A stretch of DNA of 64,000 nt, from assembly GCA_965218775.1 (NCBI GenBank), contig CBDCLS010000006.1, positions 1,860,001 through 1,924,000 on the forward strand. Direction: 5' to 3'. The notes under the pieces were generated by a model. It had not been told where the DNA came from. It did no database searches and saw nothing but the letters and a program-made list of their open reading frames with translations. Positions 34,859-43,566 of this stretch are shown piece by piece (position 1 is the stretch's first letter; the number at the start of each line of letters is the position of its first letter). Source of the DNA: CAUZIZ01 sp965218775 (GTDB lineage Bacteria; Acidobacteriota; UBA6911; RPQK01; JAJDTT01). Position numbers and translations under genes: made by a program.

Positions 34859-34876
34859 CTTGATCTGGGACGCAAA

Positions 34877-35819
34877 GTGCTGGGACACACCAAGACGACA
34901 TCACAGAAGATCTGGTCGATTGGGGGGGGCAAAGGCGGGACAGGAAAGACTTTTATTTCTGCGAGCTTAGGTCTGCTCGTTTCTGGAAACGGAACTCGAG
35001 TCACGATGATCGACGCAGATCTGGGAGCTCCCAATCTTCACACCTTTCTGGGAGTATCGAAAACGGATGTGACGCTTGCGGATTTTGTCGACAAGCACGT
35101 CCCTAAGCTCACCGATGTGGTGAGGAAGACGCCCTACCGGGGGCTGAATCTGGTGGCTGGATCCCACGAACGGCTGTTCATGGCTAATTTGAGCCACCTG
35201 CAAAAGCAGAAGCTCTTGCGGCATATCAGGGCCTTAAAGGGCGGTAGGACAATCATTGATATCGGCGGCGGCACCTACTTCAACTGTATTGATTTTTTCC
35301 CGATCTCAGACCTCCCAGTCCTGGTCATCAATCCTTGAGCCAGCCTCGACCGAGAATGCCTACCAGTTTCTCCGATCGGTATCTCTCCGGGTTTTGAAGT
35401 CGAGCATCCGCCACTTCGAGATTGAAAACATGATCAAGGAGGCGGCGCAAGCCTGCGGGGGAGTTCCTACGATTCCCGGCTTCTTGGACATGGTTCGTTC
35501 CTACAACAGTGAGTATGGGGACCTCCTGAGTGAAGAGTTGGACCGTTTCCGGCCCTGCCTGATCGTGAACAAGTTAGCGACCGAAGACGACGCCGTTCTG
35601 GGGACGTCGATGGTCCATCTGGCGAAGAAGTATCTGGGAGTGAATATCAACTTCCTGGGCGCGGTTCCTAGCGACGACAAGGTAGCCTTCTCCCTCAAAC
35701 ATATGACGCCTTATGTGTTCGCCCATCCGAATTCAAAAACCACCTATGCCCTGAAAGTGATCGCTGACCGGATGCTACTCTACGAGGCAACTGCTGGACA
35801 GAGGAGATCCGCAAGTTGA
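34877..35819 (+). pseudogene. MinD/FlhG/ParA-like ATPase with a single-base frameshift
   Basis: The first frame (GTG 34877 to TGA 35336-35338) holds a deviant Walker A, GGGKGGTGKTFISA, then DADLGAPNLHTFLG and a Walker B-like TIIDIGGGTYF. It ends at VINP. One base beyond, another frame continues directly with EPASTENAYQFLRS, the expected next part of MinD/FlhG-like ATPases, up to TGA 35817-35819. An extra T in AATCCTTGAGCC (35331-35338) explains the break; total length without it is 942 bases, 313 residues. Such ATPases position cellular machines or divide septa. The downstream J-domain/HTH gene overlaps the stop, so the two probably work together. Confidence 0.8.
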
Positions 35820-35940
35820 AGGATCCAAAGCAGCCATCGCTTTACGACCTCTTGGGTGTAGCTCGAAGTGCCAGTCGGGAAGAAATCGAACACGCCTATC
35901 GCACTGCGGCTGCCATGTACGGACCGGGGTCGTTCGCTAG

Positions 35941-37615
35941 TTCCCATCCCAAGGACTTTAAATAGCTGAAAATGAAGGAGTAAGGTGGGGATGTGGCCTC
36001 CCTTTTTTGTCAGACCTCTTTGTTAATCTTTTGGTGCGAACAAATTGAAAACAAAGAAGTTAACTCGAAAAAGGAGGCCCAACGTTGCGCCAGAAAACGG
36101 AAGAACGACTCCCCCTTTGCCACATTTTCCCCGACCACCAAATGGCCCGGGAACTGGAAAAGATCTCCGAGATCCTGGACCACAATCCCCGGATCTCGGC
36201 CTTAGTTTTACAGGATCTATGTGACACTTCCAATCCGCAGAAAGGCGCCAGCGGACTCAGTGCCGAGTTTGTCCTACGAGCGACCCTCGTCAAACAGCTG
36301 CACGGCTTCAGCTACGAGCAGCTGGCCTTTCACCTACTCGACTCCCAGAGCTTCCGCAGTTTTGTGCGTCACCCCCTGGGCTGGATGCCGAATAGGTCCA
36401 CCCTGCAGCGCAATATCTCGAAGATCTCTGAAGCCAGCTGGAAAGAGATCAATACCGTCTTGGTGGGCTGGGCCGCTCAGAAGGGACTGGAAAAGGGCCA
36501 GCGCATCCGCCTCGATTCGACCGCCGTCGAGAGCGACATTCATCATCCGACCGACAGTGCCCTGCTCGACGATGCGGTGCGCACGGTGAGCCGGCTTCTG
36601 GGACAGCTCAAGGAGCGACAAGGCGCGCTCGAAGCCGAAGGCCAGGCGTCGACGGCGGTGGTCTTTACCAACCACAGCCGACGAGCCAAGCGGCGGGCTT
36701 TTCAGATCGCCAACGGCCGAGGAGCCAAACGCCAGCGCGCCTATCGCGATCTGTTGAAGGTCGCCCGCAAAACCTACGGCTACGGCCTCACGGCCTTGCA
36801 AGCCGATTTGCCGGCCGCCGACCTGCTGAAGCATTACCTGAAGCTGATGGCCCGGGTCATCGATCAAACGGAGCGACGCGTCCTGCGCGGCGAGACCGTG
36901 CCCGCCGCCGAGAAGGTCTTTTCGATTTTTGAAGAGCATACGGACATCATCAAAAAAGGCCAGCGCGAACCGACCTATGGGCACAAGATCTTTCTGACCG
37001 GCGGTCGCTCGTCGCTGATCTTGAACTGTGAAGTCCTGGCTGGAAACCCGGCCGATGTGGGTCAGCTCCAACCCTTGCTCGGAGCCCATCGAGAGGTCTA
37101 CGGTCGCTATCCGCGTCAGATGGCGGCGGACCGGGGCTTTTACAGCCAAGCCAATTTGACCTGGGCCAAAGGGGAGGGCATCCAGGATGCCGCCTTTGAT
37201 CGCAAGGGAAGTCTGCCGATCAGCGAGATGGTGCGCTCCAGCTGGCTTTACAAACAGTTGAGGCGTTTTCGCGCCGGCATTGAGGGTTGTATCTCGTGGC
37301 TCAAGCGCGTCTTCGGGCTGGACCGCTGCACCTGGAAAGGCTGGGAGCACTTCCAGCAGTACGTGCAGGCTTCCGTGGTCAGCTACAACCTGCTCGTTCT
37401 GGCCCGTTTGCTTCCCTGAGACCGTTGCAGCCTCTTGGAACCCAAAACGCTCGGAGCTGCGGCCGCAGTGTCTGCAAAATCCAGCTCCGTCATCCTCCTG
37501 CTGGCGAAAAAGGGTCCACCGAGCACAAAGTGGTCTTTGCCCGCTGCCTATGGTATATTAAGTATCTTAGAATCAGCTAATTAACAAAGCTTAAAAGTCA
37601 ATTCTGGGATGGGAA
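35941..37615. mobile_element. Second insertion sequence with TTCCCATCCCA terminal inverted repeats, at CTAG
   Basis: Left end TTCCCATCCCA (35941-35951) and right end TGGGATGGGAA (37605-37615) are exact complements of 11 bp. CTAG precedes the left end (35937-35940); after the right end CTAGCTAG occurs (37616-37623), so one CTAG could be a target duplication and the other host sequence or element end. Precise borders remain uncertain by 4 bases. The element is about 1.7 kb with one transposase gene and disrupts the J-domain/HTH gene. Confidence 0.8.
36085..37419 (+). CDS. Transposase of the second insertion sequence (ISNCY-like, InsH_N plus DDE domain)
   Basis: A 444-residue protein from TTG 36085, with AAGGAGG 7 bases upstream. 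The N-terminal third resembles the DUF772/InsH_N domain (GLSAEFVLRATLVKQLHGFSYEQLAFHLLDS). The catalytic residues are likely Asp in IRLDSTAVESDIHHPTDS, Asp in MAADRGFYSQAN and Glu in RFRAGIEGCISWLKRVFG. The IHHPTDS..L motif and general plan recall ISNCY-type transposases; this family call is from memory of the motif. Frame is intact. Confidence 0.8.
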   Translation: MRQKTEERLPLCHIFPDHQMARELEKISEILDHNPRISALVLQDLCDTSNPQKGASGLSAEFVLRATLVKQLHGFSYEQLAFHLLDSQSFRSFVRHPLGWMPNRSTLQRNISKISEASWKEINTVLVGWAAQKGLEKGQRIRLDSTAVESDIHHPTDSALLDDAVRTVSRLLGQLKERQGALEAEGQASTAVVFTNHSRRAKRRAFQIANGRGAKRQRAYRDLLKVARKTYGYGLTALQADLPAADLLKHYLKLMARVIDQTERRVLRGETVPAAEKVFSIFEEHTDIIKKGQREPTYGHKIFLTGGRSSLILNCEVLAGNPADVGQLQPLLGAHREVYGRYPRQMAADRGFYSQANLTWAKGEGIQDAAFDRKGSLPISEMVRSSWLYKQLRRFRAGIEGCISWLKRVFGLDRCTWKGWEHFQQYVQASVVSYNLLVLARLLP

Positions 37616-38224
37616 CTAGCTAGCTATACTCTACTGCGGGAAACCGAACGAGAAGAGACCTTCGGCAAGATAGAAAAAGCGTTTCGAACTCTGAGCGATC
37701 CGGAAAAGAGGCGATCCTACAACCGGAGCATCACAGATCCGGCGATCCAGCTCGTCAAGAGGCGCAAACCGGAAGCCCAAAAGCCGACCAAAGACCCCGA
37801 TGAGCCGAGGAGCATTTGGCAGAGAGTGTATCTCCCGCTTCGCGGTCGTCAGGGGGCGGATGAGGCTGAGTCCGGACCGGAGCTGGTCGAGCCGCAGGAG
37901 CAACCGAAGGAGCCACTGTTTGGTCAGGAATACTCCCTGTCAACCGGCCAATACTTGAAGCATGTCAGGATTACCAAAGGGATCTCCTTAGGCGGTATTT
38001 CCGAGGTGACCAAGATCGGGGTTCAATACCTTGAGGCGCTAGAGGACGGTGATTACGTGAAGCTGCCCCGGGGCTCCTACCTGACCTACATTATCGCGGC
38101 TTACGCCAAGGTGCTGAATCTGGATTCGAAATCGGTGGTCTCCGATTTCAAGGCACGCCATATCGGGAATCGGGCTTCCCCCGCCTCCTAGCAATCGCCG
38201 GGAGGCCAGCGCTCAGACATCCCG

Positions 38225-39373
38225 CTATTTCTGTCCGCTGGTGACGTAGCTCAGCAGCTTTTCCCGACTCATTCCCCCTATCCCGAGCTTATCAACGGTT
38301 CTGGCCGCCTGGATAAAGTCCTGACCCAGCGCCGTGGAGGCAAGTTTCACCAGTGAGTGCATCAGTGATGCTGAGACGCCTAGCTGATCGGCTAGAGAGC
38401 CCCATGCGGCTATCCCGTAGGGAACATCTTCAGTCAGCCAGCGTGTCTCCATCGCTCCGGGTGCCCGCAGTTGGGTCAACATCCGACTGCCGTTGATGGT
38501 GCTCCAGAGATCGCCCTTGGGACCGAATCCGGCTTCGTGAAAGGCCTGGTCGACCGGAGTCAGATCCAGTCCAAGTGCCCTGCCGATCGCACGCCGTTCC
38601 GCGTCCAGCGCGTAGATCACCTGGCATACCGCTGGGGTGACTCCTTCCTCGTAAAAGAAGAAATTTCCCTTTGAGTACTCGACCCGGCCGGCGTTCATCA
38701 GCACCCCGGGCGGATGGACGACCGGATTCATCGCGCTCAGTCCACACTCGAGGACGTTGGAGTAGAGAGAAACCGCGGTGCGCGAAGTCGCTGATGCACC
38801 TGTCGCTGGCTCCGCTGTGCCCAGACCGTCTACCGTGAAGATATCGGAGAGGAGCGCAGCGACTCGTTTACTCTCACCCGTGGGAAGGACTCCTACCCCA
38901 AGGGAAGCGACCACACCCCAGATGTGGGCGGCATCAGGCGCTACCTTTCGGCAAACATAGGGTGCAGTATCAGTTTCGGCCAACGTTACCTGGGAGTGCC
39001 CCGCCTGCTCTAGTCCCAGAATGCTGGCCACTTCGAGGGTCCCCAGGGTTCCGGGAAGCAGAACGAAAACATGGCCTTCGCGCAGGTGCGGCCGACAAGC
39101 TTCGGCAAAGGGCCTGTGCGCATAGGCTGGTACGATCGTCAGCAGCAGGTCGTTTTGAAGGCCCTCTGAGAAATCAGTCGTCAGGCGGTGGATCTCAGCG
39201 TCGCCCCGTCCGGCGACGCCATCCAGCTGAATGATGCCAGTCTCGCTTATGGGGTCGAGTGTCCAGGAAAAAGAAGGGTGCTCGCACAGCGTGACCCTGA
39301 AGCCCCGCAAGCTCAGGTTCGCGGCGGCGGCGAAGGCTGTGTTTCCGCCTCCGAGAATGGTCAAATCTCTCAT
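38225..39373 (-). CDS. NAD(P)-dependent octopine/nopaline dehydrogenase-like protein
   Basis: A 382-residue protein from ATG 39371-39373 with AGAGGA 7 bases upstream. The N-terminal Rossmann domain starts LTILGGGNTAFAAAANLSLRG (dinucleotide-binding) and continues through AYAHRPFAEA and VLLPGTLG. The C-terminal helical domain (about 190-370) contains SLYSNVLECGLSAMNPVVHPPGVLMNAGRVEYS and the FYEEGVTPAVCQVIYALDAER segment typical of the octopine dehydrogenase group. The family reductively joins an amino acid and a 2-oxo acid; the actual substrates are unknown here. Alone on its strand next to convergent and divergent neighbours. Confidence 0.85.
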   Translation of the reverse strand: MRDLTILGGGNTAFAAAANLSLRGFRVTLCEHPSFSWTLDPISETGIIQLDGVAGRGDAEIHRLTTDFSEGLQNDLLLTIVPAYAHRPFAEACRPHLREGHVFVLLPGTLGTLEVASILGLEQAGHSQVTLAETDTAPYVCRKVAPDAAHIWGVVASLGVGVLPTGESKRVAALLSDIFTVDGLGTAEPATGASATSRTAVSLYSNVLECGLSAMNPVVHPPGVLMNAGRVEYSKGNFFFYEEGVTPAVCQVIYALDAERRAIGRALGLDLTPVDQAFHEAGFGPKGDLWSTINGSRMLTQLRAPGAMETRWLTEDVPYGIAAWGSLADQLGVSASLMHSLVKLASTALGQDFIQAARTVDKLGIGGMSREKLLSYVTSGQK

Positions 39374-39568
39374 GATCAAATCCTCTAAGCCCGAAGCAGC
39401 CGATTAACGCCATTGTAGCCACTTCGCGCCCGATCGGCTATCGAACCCCACTCTCTCGGTGGATCCAGTTGCCGGAGAACCATCTCGAGCGACCAGGCGC
39501 CGGAGACCCCTGTGCCGGAACCGGTTGACACTCTACACCCTGCTCTCTAAGATGCCGCTACAACGAAT

Positions 39569-40693
39569 ATGCACTCAGGAAGTGAAAGTGATCTTCAGGC
39601 CGGTATCGGGAGCGAAAAGTCTGCCCTGGAGGAGATCCGTGACCAGGTTGTTGCACTACAGTCTGGTTTGAAAGAGACACAGGCGGGACTGGCCAGAGAC
39701 CTGGAGACCGTCGAGATGGTGGCCGGGTCGTTCGATGAGATCTCGGAGGGCCTGGACGCGGAAGCGGCTCACCGCGTCCACCTTCGAGTCAACTATCTGA
39801 TTCGGAAGCTTATCGAGGGAAGCGGTCAGGAGGAGCTTCTGGAGGTCTATCTGGCGGAGGTGCAGGAGAATCTGCAGCGCGGAATTCTCTTTCGAAAAGA
39901 GGAGGATAGCTATGCTCCTTGGAAGGGATTTGGTTTTTCGCCAGGGCTGATTCAGGAAATTGGGTCTCAGTTCCCCGACAGTGCGATCGGGCGTGCCGGA
40001 GCCGAGGGCTGCATCATTTACCTGGAGCAGGACCTGACCACCGAGTTCCCCTGGTTGCTACAGGACGTGGTACCGTCCCATGCCGCGGTTTGCATTCCCT
40101 TCGTGTTCGAGGACGAAGTCCCGCTCGTCTTCTATGGGGATGCCGAGCGGTCTTTCAGTGTCGATCTCCTGGAGCTGTCAACCCACATTGTCACTCTGGT
40201 TTTGAAGAATGACTATCTGCAGGAGCTGTTGCGCAGTAGTGATGCGGTAGACACCGAAACGGCAGAGCCAGTCCCTGACCTCGAGCCTGATGCCGAGAAG
40301 GAGTTGGGCCAGACTGTGAGCCAAGATGAAGATCATGACGTCCAGGCGGAGCGTGAACCCGCGGTGGAGACCTCGAGCGTTCTCTCCCCCGAGGAGGAAG
40401 AGAGGCATCACAATGATGCCCGCCGTCTGGCTCGTCTTCTGGTATCCGAGATCCAGTTGTATCACGAGCAGGAGGCCGAAGCGGGATACGCTTCTGCGGA
40501 TCTGTACGCCCAGCTGAAGGAGCAGATCGACCGTTGCCGGGAAATGTACGAAAAGAGAGCCCATCCCCTGGTCGTGACGCAGTGCGACTACTTCCATGAG
40601 GAGGTAGTGCGGGTCCTGGCTGGAGGGGAACAGGATCTCATGGGAAGCAGCTATCCAGGACCGGTACTTCGAGAGCACAGGAGTGCGGACTAG
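39569..40693 (+). CDS. GAF-like / helical-domain protein of unknown function
   Basis: A 374-residue acidic protein. Residues 10-70 look like coiled coil (EEIRDQVVALQSGLKETQAGLARDLE). Residues 80-215 may be a GAF-like sensory fold (VYLAEVQENLQRGILF, CIIYLEQDLTTEFPWLLQD, VPLVFYGDAERSFS). An acidic linker precedes a C-terminal helical part (HNDARRLARLLVSEIQLYHEQ, YAQLKEQIDRCREMYEKR). A similar C-terminal helical motif is, from memory, common in acidobacterial proteins. The palindromic element copy A begins inside its stop codon (40691-40693). The role is unknown. Confidence 0.6.
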   Translation: MHSGSESDLQAGIGSEKSALEEIRDQVVALQSGLKETQAGLARDLETVEMVAGSFDEISEGLDAEAAHRVHLRVNYLIRKLIEGSGQEELLEVYLAEVQENLQRGILFRKEEDSYAPWKGFGFSPGLIQEIGSQFPDSAIGRAGAEGCIIYLEQDLTTEFPWLLQDVVPSHAAVCIPFVFEDEVPLVFYGDAERSFSVDLLELSTHIVTLVLKNDYLQELLRSSDAVDTETAEPVPDLEPDAEKELGQTVSQDEDHDVQAEREPAVETSSVLSPEEEERHHNDARRLARLLVSEIQLYHEQEAEAGYASADLYAQLKEQIDRCREMYEKRAHPLVVTQCDYFHEEVVRVLAGGEQDLMGSSYPGPVLREHRSAD

Positions 40694-40966
40694 TACAGCG
40701 TTCTGTAAATAGCGATACGTTTGTGGCGAGCGCGACGGGTCGAGTCCGCGAAGCGACGACGAACACCATGCCTTGCCATAGTGGAGGAGGAGCGACAATG
40801 GAATCGGCCCGTCCCGTCGCCACCCGTAGGGCAGATGGGGGTTGCGGACGATCTCTGCGTTGGTCGTCGTCGAAGATGGCCAAGCATCGTCTTCCTCCTT
40901 CTGCCTTGATCTCGCCTCGCAAGCCCCATCTGCAAACGTATCGCTATTTACAGAACGCTGTACTAG
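40690..40966. repeat. Long palindromic element, copy A (277 bp)
   Basis: Terminal arms of 34 bp (40690-40723 and 40933-40966) are exactly complementary. The core shares long stretches with copy C (23697-23970) in the same orientation and with copy B (51362-51633) in reverse, such as GATGGCCAAGCATCGTCTTC and GATCTCGCCTCGCAAGCCCC. The left arm starts inside the stop codon of the upstream gene and the right arm ends about 47 bases before the aminotransferase start. Between copies A and B, 10 of 32 aligned arm positions differ, and each difference is matched on the opposite arm. Confidence 0.9.
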
Positions 40967-41012
40967 GTGGCTTGGCCCCGAGTTTCCTGACCAAGCGCGA
41001 CGCGCCGTCCCG

Positions 41013-42200
41013 ATGATGACCCGAATCAGTACCAAGGCCTCGAAGTTCACCGAATCCGTCATTCGGGAGATGACTCGTCTGGCGGCTCAGCACGACGCCA
41101 TCAACCTGGCCCAGGGATTCCCCAATTTCCCCGCACCCGATTTTCTCAAGGACGCTGCCTGTGAGGCGATCCAGGCTGACGTGAATCAGTACGCCATCAC
41201 CTGGGGTTCACCCCGCTTCCGCGGCGCCATTTCCGAAAAATATCGCCGATTCCATGATTGGGAAGTGGATCCTGAACGCGAGATCACGGTTGCCTGCGGA
41301 GCAACCGAGTGCATGATCGCGTCCATGCTGGCCCTGGTCGATCCGGGTGAGCGGGTTCTCGTCTTTGAGCCGTTCTACGAAAACTACGGACCCGACTCGA
41401 TCATTGCCAACGCTACCCCTGTCTACGCGCCTCTGGACCCGGACAGGAACTGGGCCCTGGACGGAGACGAGTTGGAATCGATCATCCGGGGAACGCTGGA
41501 GCAGGGAGGAATTCGAGCCCTCATTCTCAACTCCCCCAACAACCCTTCGGGCAAGGTTTTCTCCGAGACGGAGCTGCTTATGCTGGCCGACCTGGCCCAG
41601 CGTTATGACTTTTTGGTGATCACGGACGAGATCTATGAACACATCATCTATGACGGTGCCGTGCATCGACCCATGGCTCTTCTTCCAGGTATGAAAGAGC
41701 GCACAATTACCATCAGTGCCCTTTCCAAGACCTTCAGTGTGACCGGTTGGCGAGTAGGGTACGCAATCGCTCAGGGCTCGATGACGAGCGCGATCCGGAA
41801 GATGCACGATTTCCTGACTGTGGGCGCGGCCGCCCCTCTTCAGGAAGCGGGAGCGACGGCTCTGAAGGTTGGATCTGACTACTACGACCGGCTAGCTGGG
41901 GAATACCAGCAGCGAAGGGATTTCATGGTTCGAGCTCTGGAGGAGTCCGGATTCCGAGTCTGGAAGCCCTCGGGGGCCTACTACATCATGGCAGATATCT
42001 CTACGGTCACTGACCTGGACGATGTTTCGTTTGCCGAGCAGTTGGTCAAGGAGTACGGCATCGCGGTGGTGCCCGGAAGTAGCTTCTACCGCCGACCCGA
42101 GCTAGGCCGGAAGATCATAAGGTTCGCGTTCTGTAAGACCATGGACTTGCTGGAGGGGGCGTCGGAAAGGCTTCTCCGCCTGCGCAAGGGCTCTTGTTAG
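41013..42200 (+). CDS. Class I/II pyridoxal-phosphate aminotransferase
   Basis: About 395 residues from ATG 41013. Motifs of fold-type I aminotransferases: AINLAQGFPNFPAPDFL, VACGATECMIASMLALV, LNSPNNPSGKVFS, FLVITDEIYEHIIYDG and the PLP-lysine in SALSKTFSVTGWRVGYA. The sequence resembles methionine/kynurenine aminotransferases of the YbdL-KAT group. The frame is open further upstream into the palindromic element, but the start before MMTRISTKASKF fits relatives. The gene may be read from within or upstream of the repeat. It ends at 42200, where another repeat starts. Confidence 0.9.
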   Translation: MMTRISTKASKFTESVIREMTRLAAQHDAINLAQGFPNFPAPDFLKDAACEAIQADVNQYAITWGSPRFRGAISEKYRRFHDWEVDPEREITVACGATECMIASMLALVDPGERVLVFEPFYENYGPDSIIANATPVYAPLDPDRNWALDGDELESIIRGTLEQGGIRALILNSPNNPSGKVFSETELLMLADLAQRYDFLVITDEIYEHIIYDGAVHRPMALLPGMKERTITISALSKTFSVTGWRVGYAIAQGSMTSAIRKMHDFLTVGAAAPLQEAGATALKVGSDYYDRLAGEYQQRRDFMVRALEESGFRVWKPSGAYYIMADISTVTDLDDVSFAEQLVKEYGIAVVPGSSFYRRPELGRKIIRFAFCKTMDLLEGASERLLRLRKGSC

Positions 42201-42371
42201 CAGTGAGCAGTGAGATGATCGGTTATAATTAATTGGTTTGATTATGAGACCACGGCTGATTTGAGTTACGTCTATTCTCACAGTTGTCATTCGTGCAGCC
42301 GACAAGTCATCGCTGAAAAACTAATGGGAGCCGATCAGACGAGTTTACTGCTCACTGCTCACTGCTCACTG
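42198..42371. repeat. GCAGTGA-type inverted-repeat element at a stop codon
   Basis: AGCAGTGAGCAGTGAG begins in the TAG stop of the aminotransferase gene. At 42347-42371, ACTGCTCACTGCTCACTGCTCACTG gives the complementary arm. The core is AT-richer than the surroundings (GGTTATAATTAATTGGTTTG). A related GTGAGCAGTGAGCAGTGAG run occurs at 57479. Could be a structural 3' element or a small repeat. Confidence 0.6.
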
Positions 42372-42403
42372 ATTCACTGTTCATAGGAACGGAGGTCGAC
42401 CCG

Positions 42404-42646
42404 GTGATCAAGGATCTGCTGCCACGACAGGTTGTCTGCAATCAGAAGGACCAGCAAGGGAAGCCGTGTCATGGCAAGCTGAAACGCTACCATCCCCTTG
42501 CCGACTACTACAACGAGTCCGATGCTGGACGAAGAGGACAGATCAAGGACGAGTTCGGGGAGAATCAGAAGTTGGTGCTGCTGCGGTGCGAAGAGTGTCT
42601 GACGCTGTTCCGTCTGCCTGACGAATTGAAAGAGAAATTTGGATAG
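42404..42646 (+). CDS. Small zinc-ribbon-like protein
   Basis: An 80-residue protein from GTG 42404, with GGAGGT 8 bases upstream. Four cysteines, VCNQKDQQGKPCHGK near the start and LLRCEECLTLF near the end, could form a zinc ribbon (C-x8-C ... CxxC). Charged throughout. No named family is recognised. It lies between the aminotransferase and an MtnX-like phosphatase gene, all on the same strand. Confidence 0.65.
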   Translation: MIKDLLPRQVVCNQKDQQGKPCHGKLKRYHPLADYYNESDAGRRGQIKDEFGENQKLVLLRCEECLTLFRLPDELKEKFG

Positions 42647-42777
42647 GCCGCGCACTCGATCGCGACTACTTCCGAGACGGCTTGCGTAGCCACTCAACCT
42701 GGAGCGGCTTTTTCCACTGTGGCCCAGGTCCAAGGGCGCCCTCAGTTGATACCTTCAAACCAGCGTGTGCAAGTTCG

Positions 42778-43410
42778 GTGACGCCTAATCTCGATCGTAG
42801 AATTCAGATCTATTCGGACTTCGATGGCACCATCACTGACCGGGACTCCATTGTCCTACTGGTGGAAGACTTCGGTGAGGGGGCCAGGTTGCGGCACGAC
42901 CTGCTCAAGGAGTTCGAAAGCGGGAACCTCTCTCCGGCGCAGGTAATCGAGGGGGAGCTGGCTTCGGTAAGAGTGCCCTGGGAAGTAGCGGCCATCGGCC
43001 TGCAACGCCAGATTCGAGTCGATCCATCCTTTCCCGCCTTTGTAGACTGGTGTAAAGAAGAGGAGATTCCCCTATCTGTTCTCAGTTCAGGCTTGCGGGA
43101 CATCGTCTCCTTGTTCATCGGACACCTCGGGGTTCCGATCTTCGCCCACTCCGCCGACATCGACCCCAGCGGCTGGCGCTATCACAGGGATCCGGCCTCG
43201 GAAAAGGAGACTCTGGTCCAGGCCCGCCGCGGCAGCGATAAGACTATCTTTGTGGGCGATGGGATTTCTGATATTTCGGTTCTTCCTCATGTGGACATTC
43301 TGTTCGCCAAGAGTTATCTCGCCCGTCACTGCGTAGCGCAGGGTATCGACTTTATTCCCTTTGAGACTTTCAGGGACATTCAGGATCGCTTGGAAAAAGG
43401 GCTGGTTTGA
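42778..43410 (+). CDS. MtnX-like HAD-IB phosphatase
   Basis: About 210 residues if starting at GTG 42778; the frame is open to 42682 but those residues do not look like part of the domain. HAD motifs are DFDGTITDRDS (motif I, nucleophile Asp), VLSSGLRD (motif II), Lys in RRGSDKTIFVGDGISDIS (motifs III-IV). The size and motifs suit MtnX (2-hydroxy-3-keto-5-methylthiopentenyl-1-phosphate phosphatase) or phosphoserine-phosphatase-like enzymes; no other methionine-salvage gene is adjacent. The start is uncertain. Confidence 0.8.
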   Translation: MTPNLDRRIQIYSDFDGTITDRDSIVLLVEDFGEGARLRHDLLKEFESGNLSPAQVIEGELASVRVPWEVAAIGLQRQIRVDPSFPAFVDWCKEEEIPLSVLSSGLRDIVSLFIGHLGVPIFAHSADIDPSGWRYHRDPASEKETLVQARRGSDKTIFVGDGISDISVLPHVDILFAKSYLARHCVAQGIDFIPFETFRDIQDRLEKGLV

Positions 43411-43413
43411 GGG

Positions 43414-43557
43414 GATTTAAGTCCAAGATACAAGATACAAGATACAAAACAAGTTTCAATTCACAAGCACCAAACACTGCCTTCGCCAGCATTCCTATGC
43501 TGCGTTTGATGCTTGGAATTTGGGATTTGTTTGTATCTTGTGTCTTGTGTCTTTCCA
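43414..43557. repeat. AAGATACAAG inverted-repeat element, copy 2
   Basis: GATTTAAGTCCAAGATACAAG and two further ATACAA units on the left pair with TTGGGATTTG...TTTGTATCTTG on the right. It lies between the MtnX-like gene (stop 43408-43410) and the convergent deacetylase-like gene (stop 43567-43569). Ends resemble copies at 22527 and 49807, while the core differs. Confidence 0.7.
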
Positions 43558-43566
43558 ACTCCTGGT

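Larger units (their letters stand above)
35816..38191 (+). pseudogene. J-domain plus RodZ-like HTH protein, interrupted by an insertion sequence
   Basis: The first part (TTG 35816, GAGGAG upstream, overlapping the ATPase stop by 3-4 bases) reads LYDLLGVARSASREEIEHAYR, the beginning of a J-like domain, up to GSFAS at the insertion border. After the element, 37624 onward reads YTLLRETEREETFGKIEKAF then RTLSDPEKRRSYNRSI, the second half of the J-like domain. It goes on to a charged linker and a RodZ/HTH_25-like helix-turn-helix (GQYLKHVRITKGISLGGISE, VTKIGVQYLEALEDG) ending at TAG 38189-38191. The HPD motif of true J-domains is not seen (AAAMYGPG lies in that position). The insertion makes it non-functional unless the element is precisely lost. 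Confidence 0.75.

Noticed and set aside
36334..37350. Long reverse-strand frame opposite the second transposase
   Set aside because: Same reason: antisense of a transposase with clear catalytic motifs; no family match.
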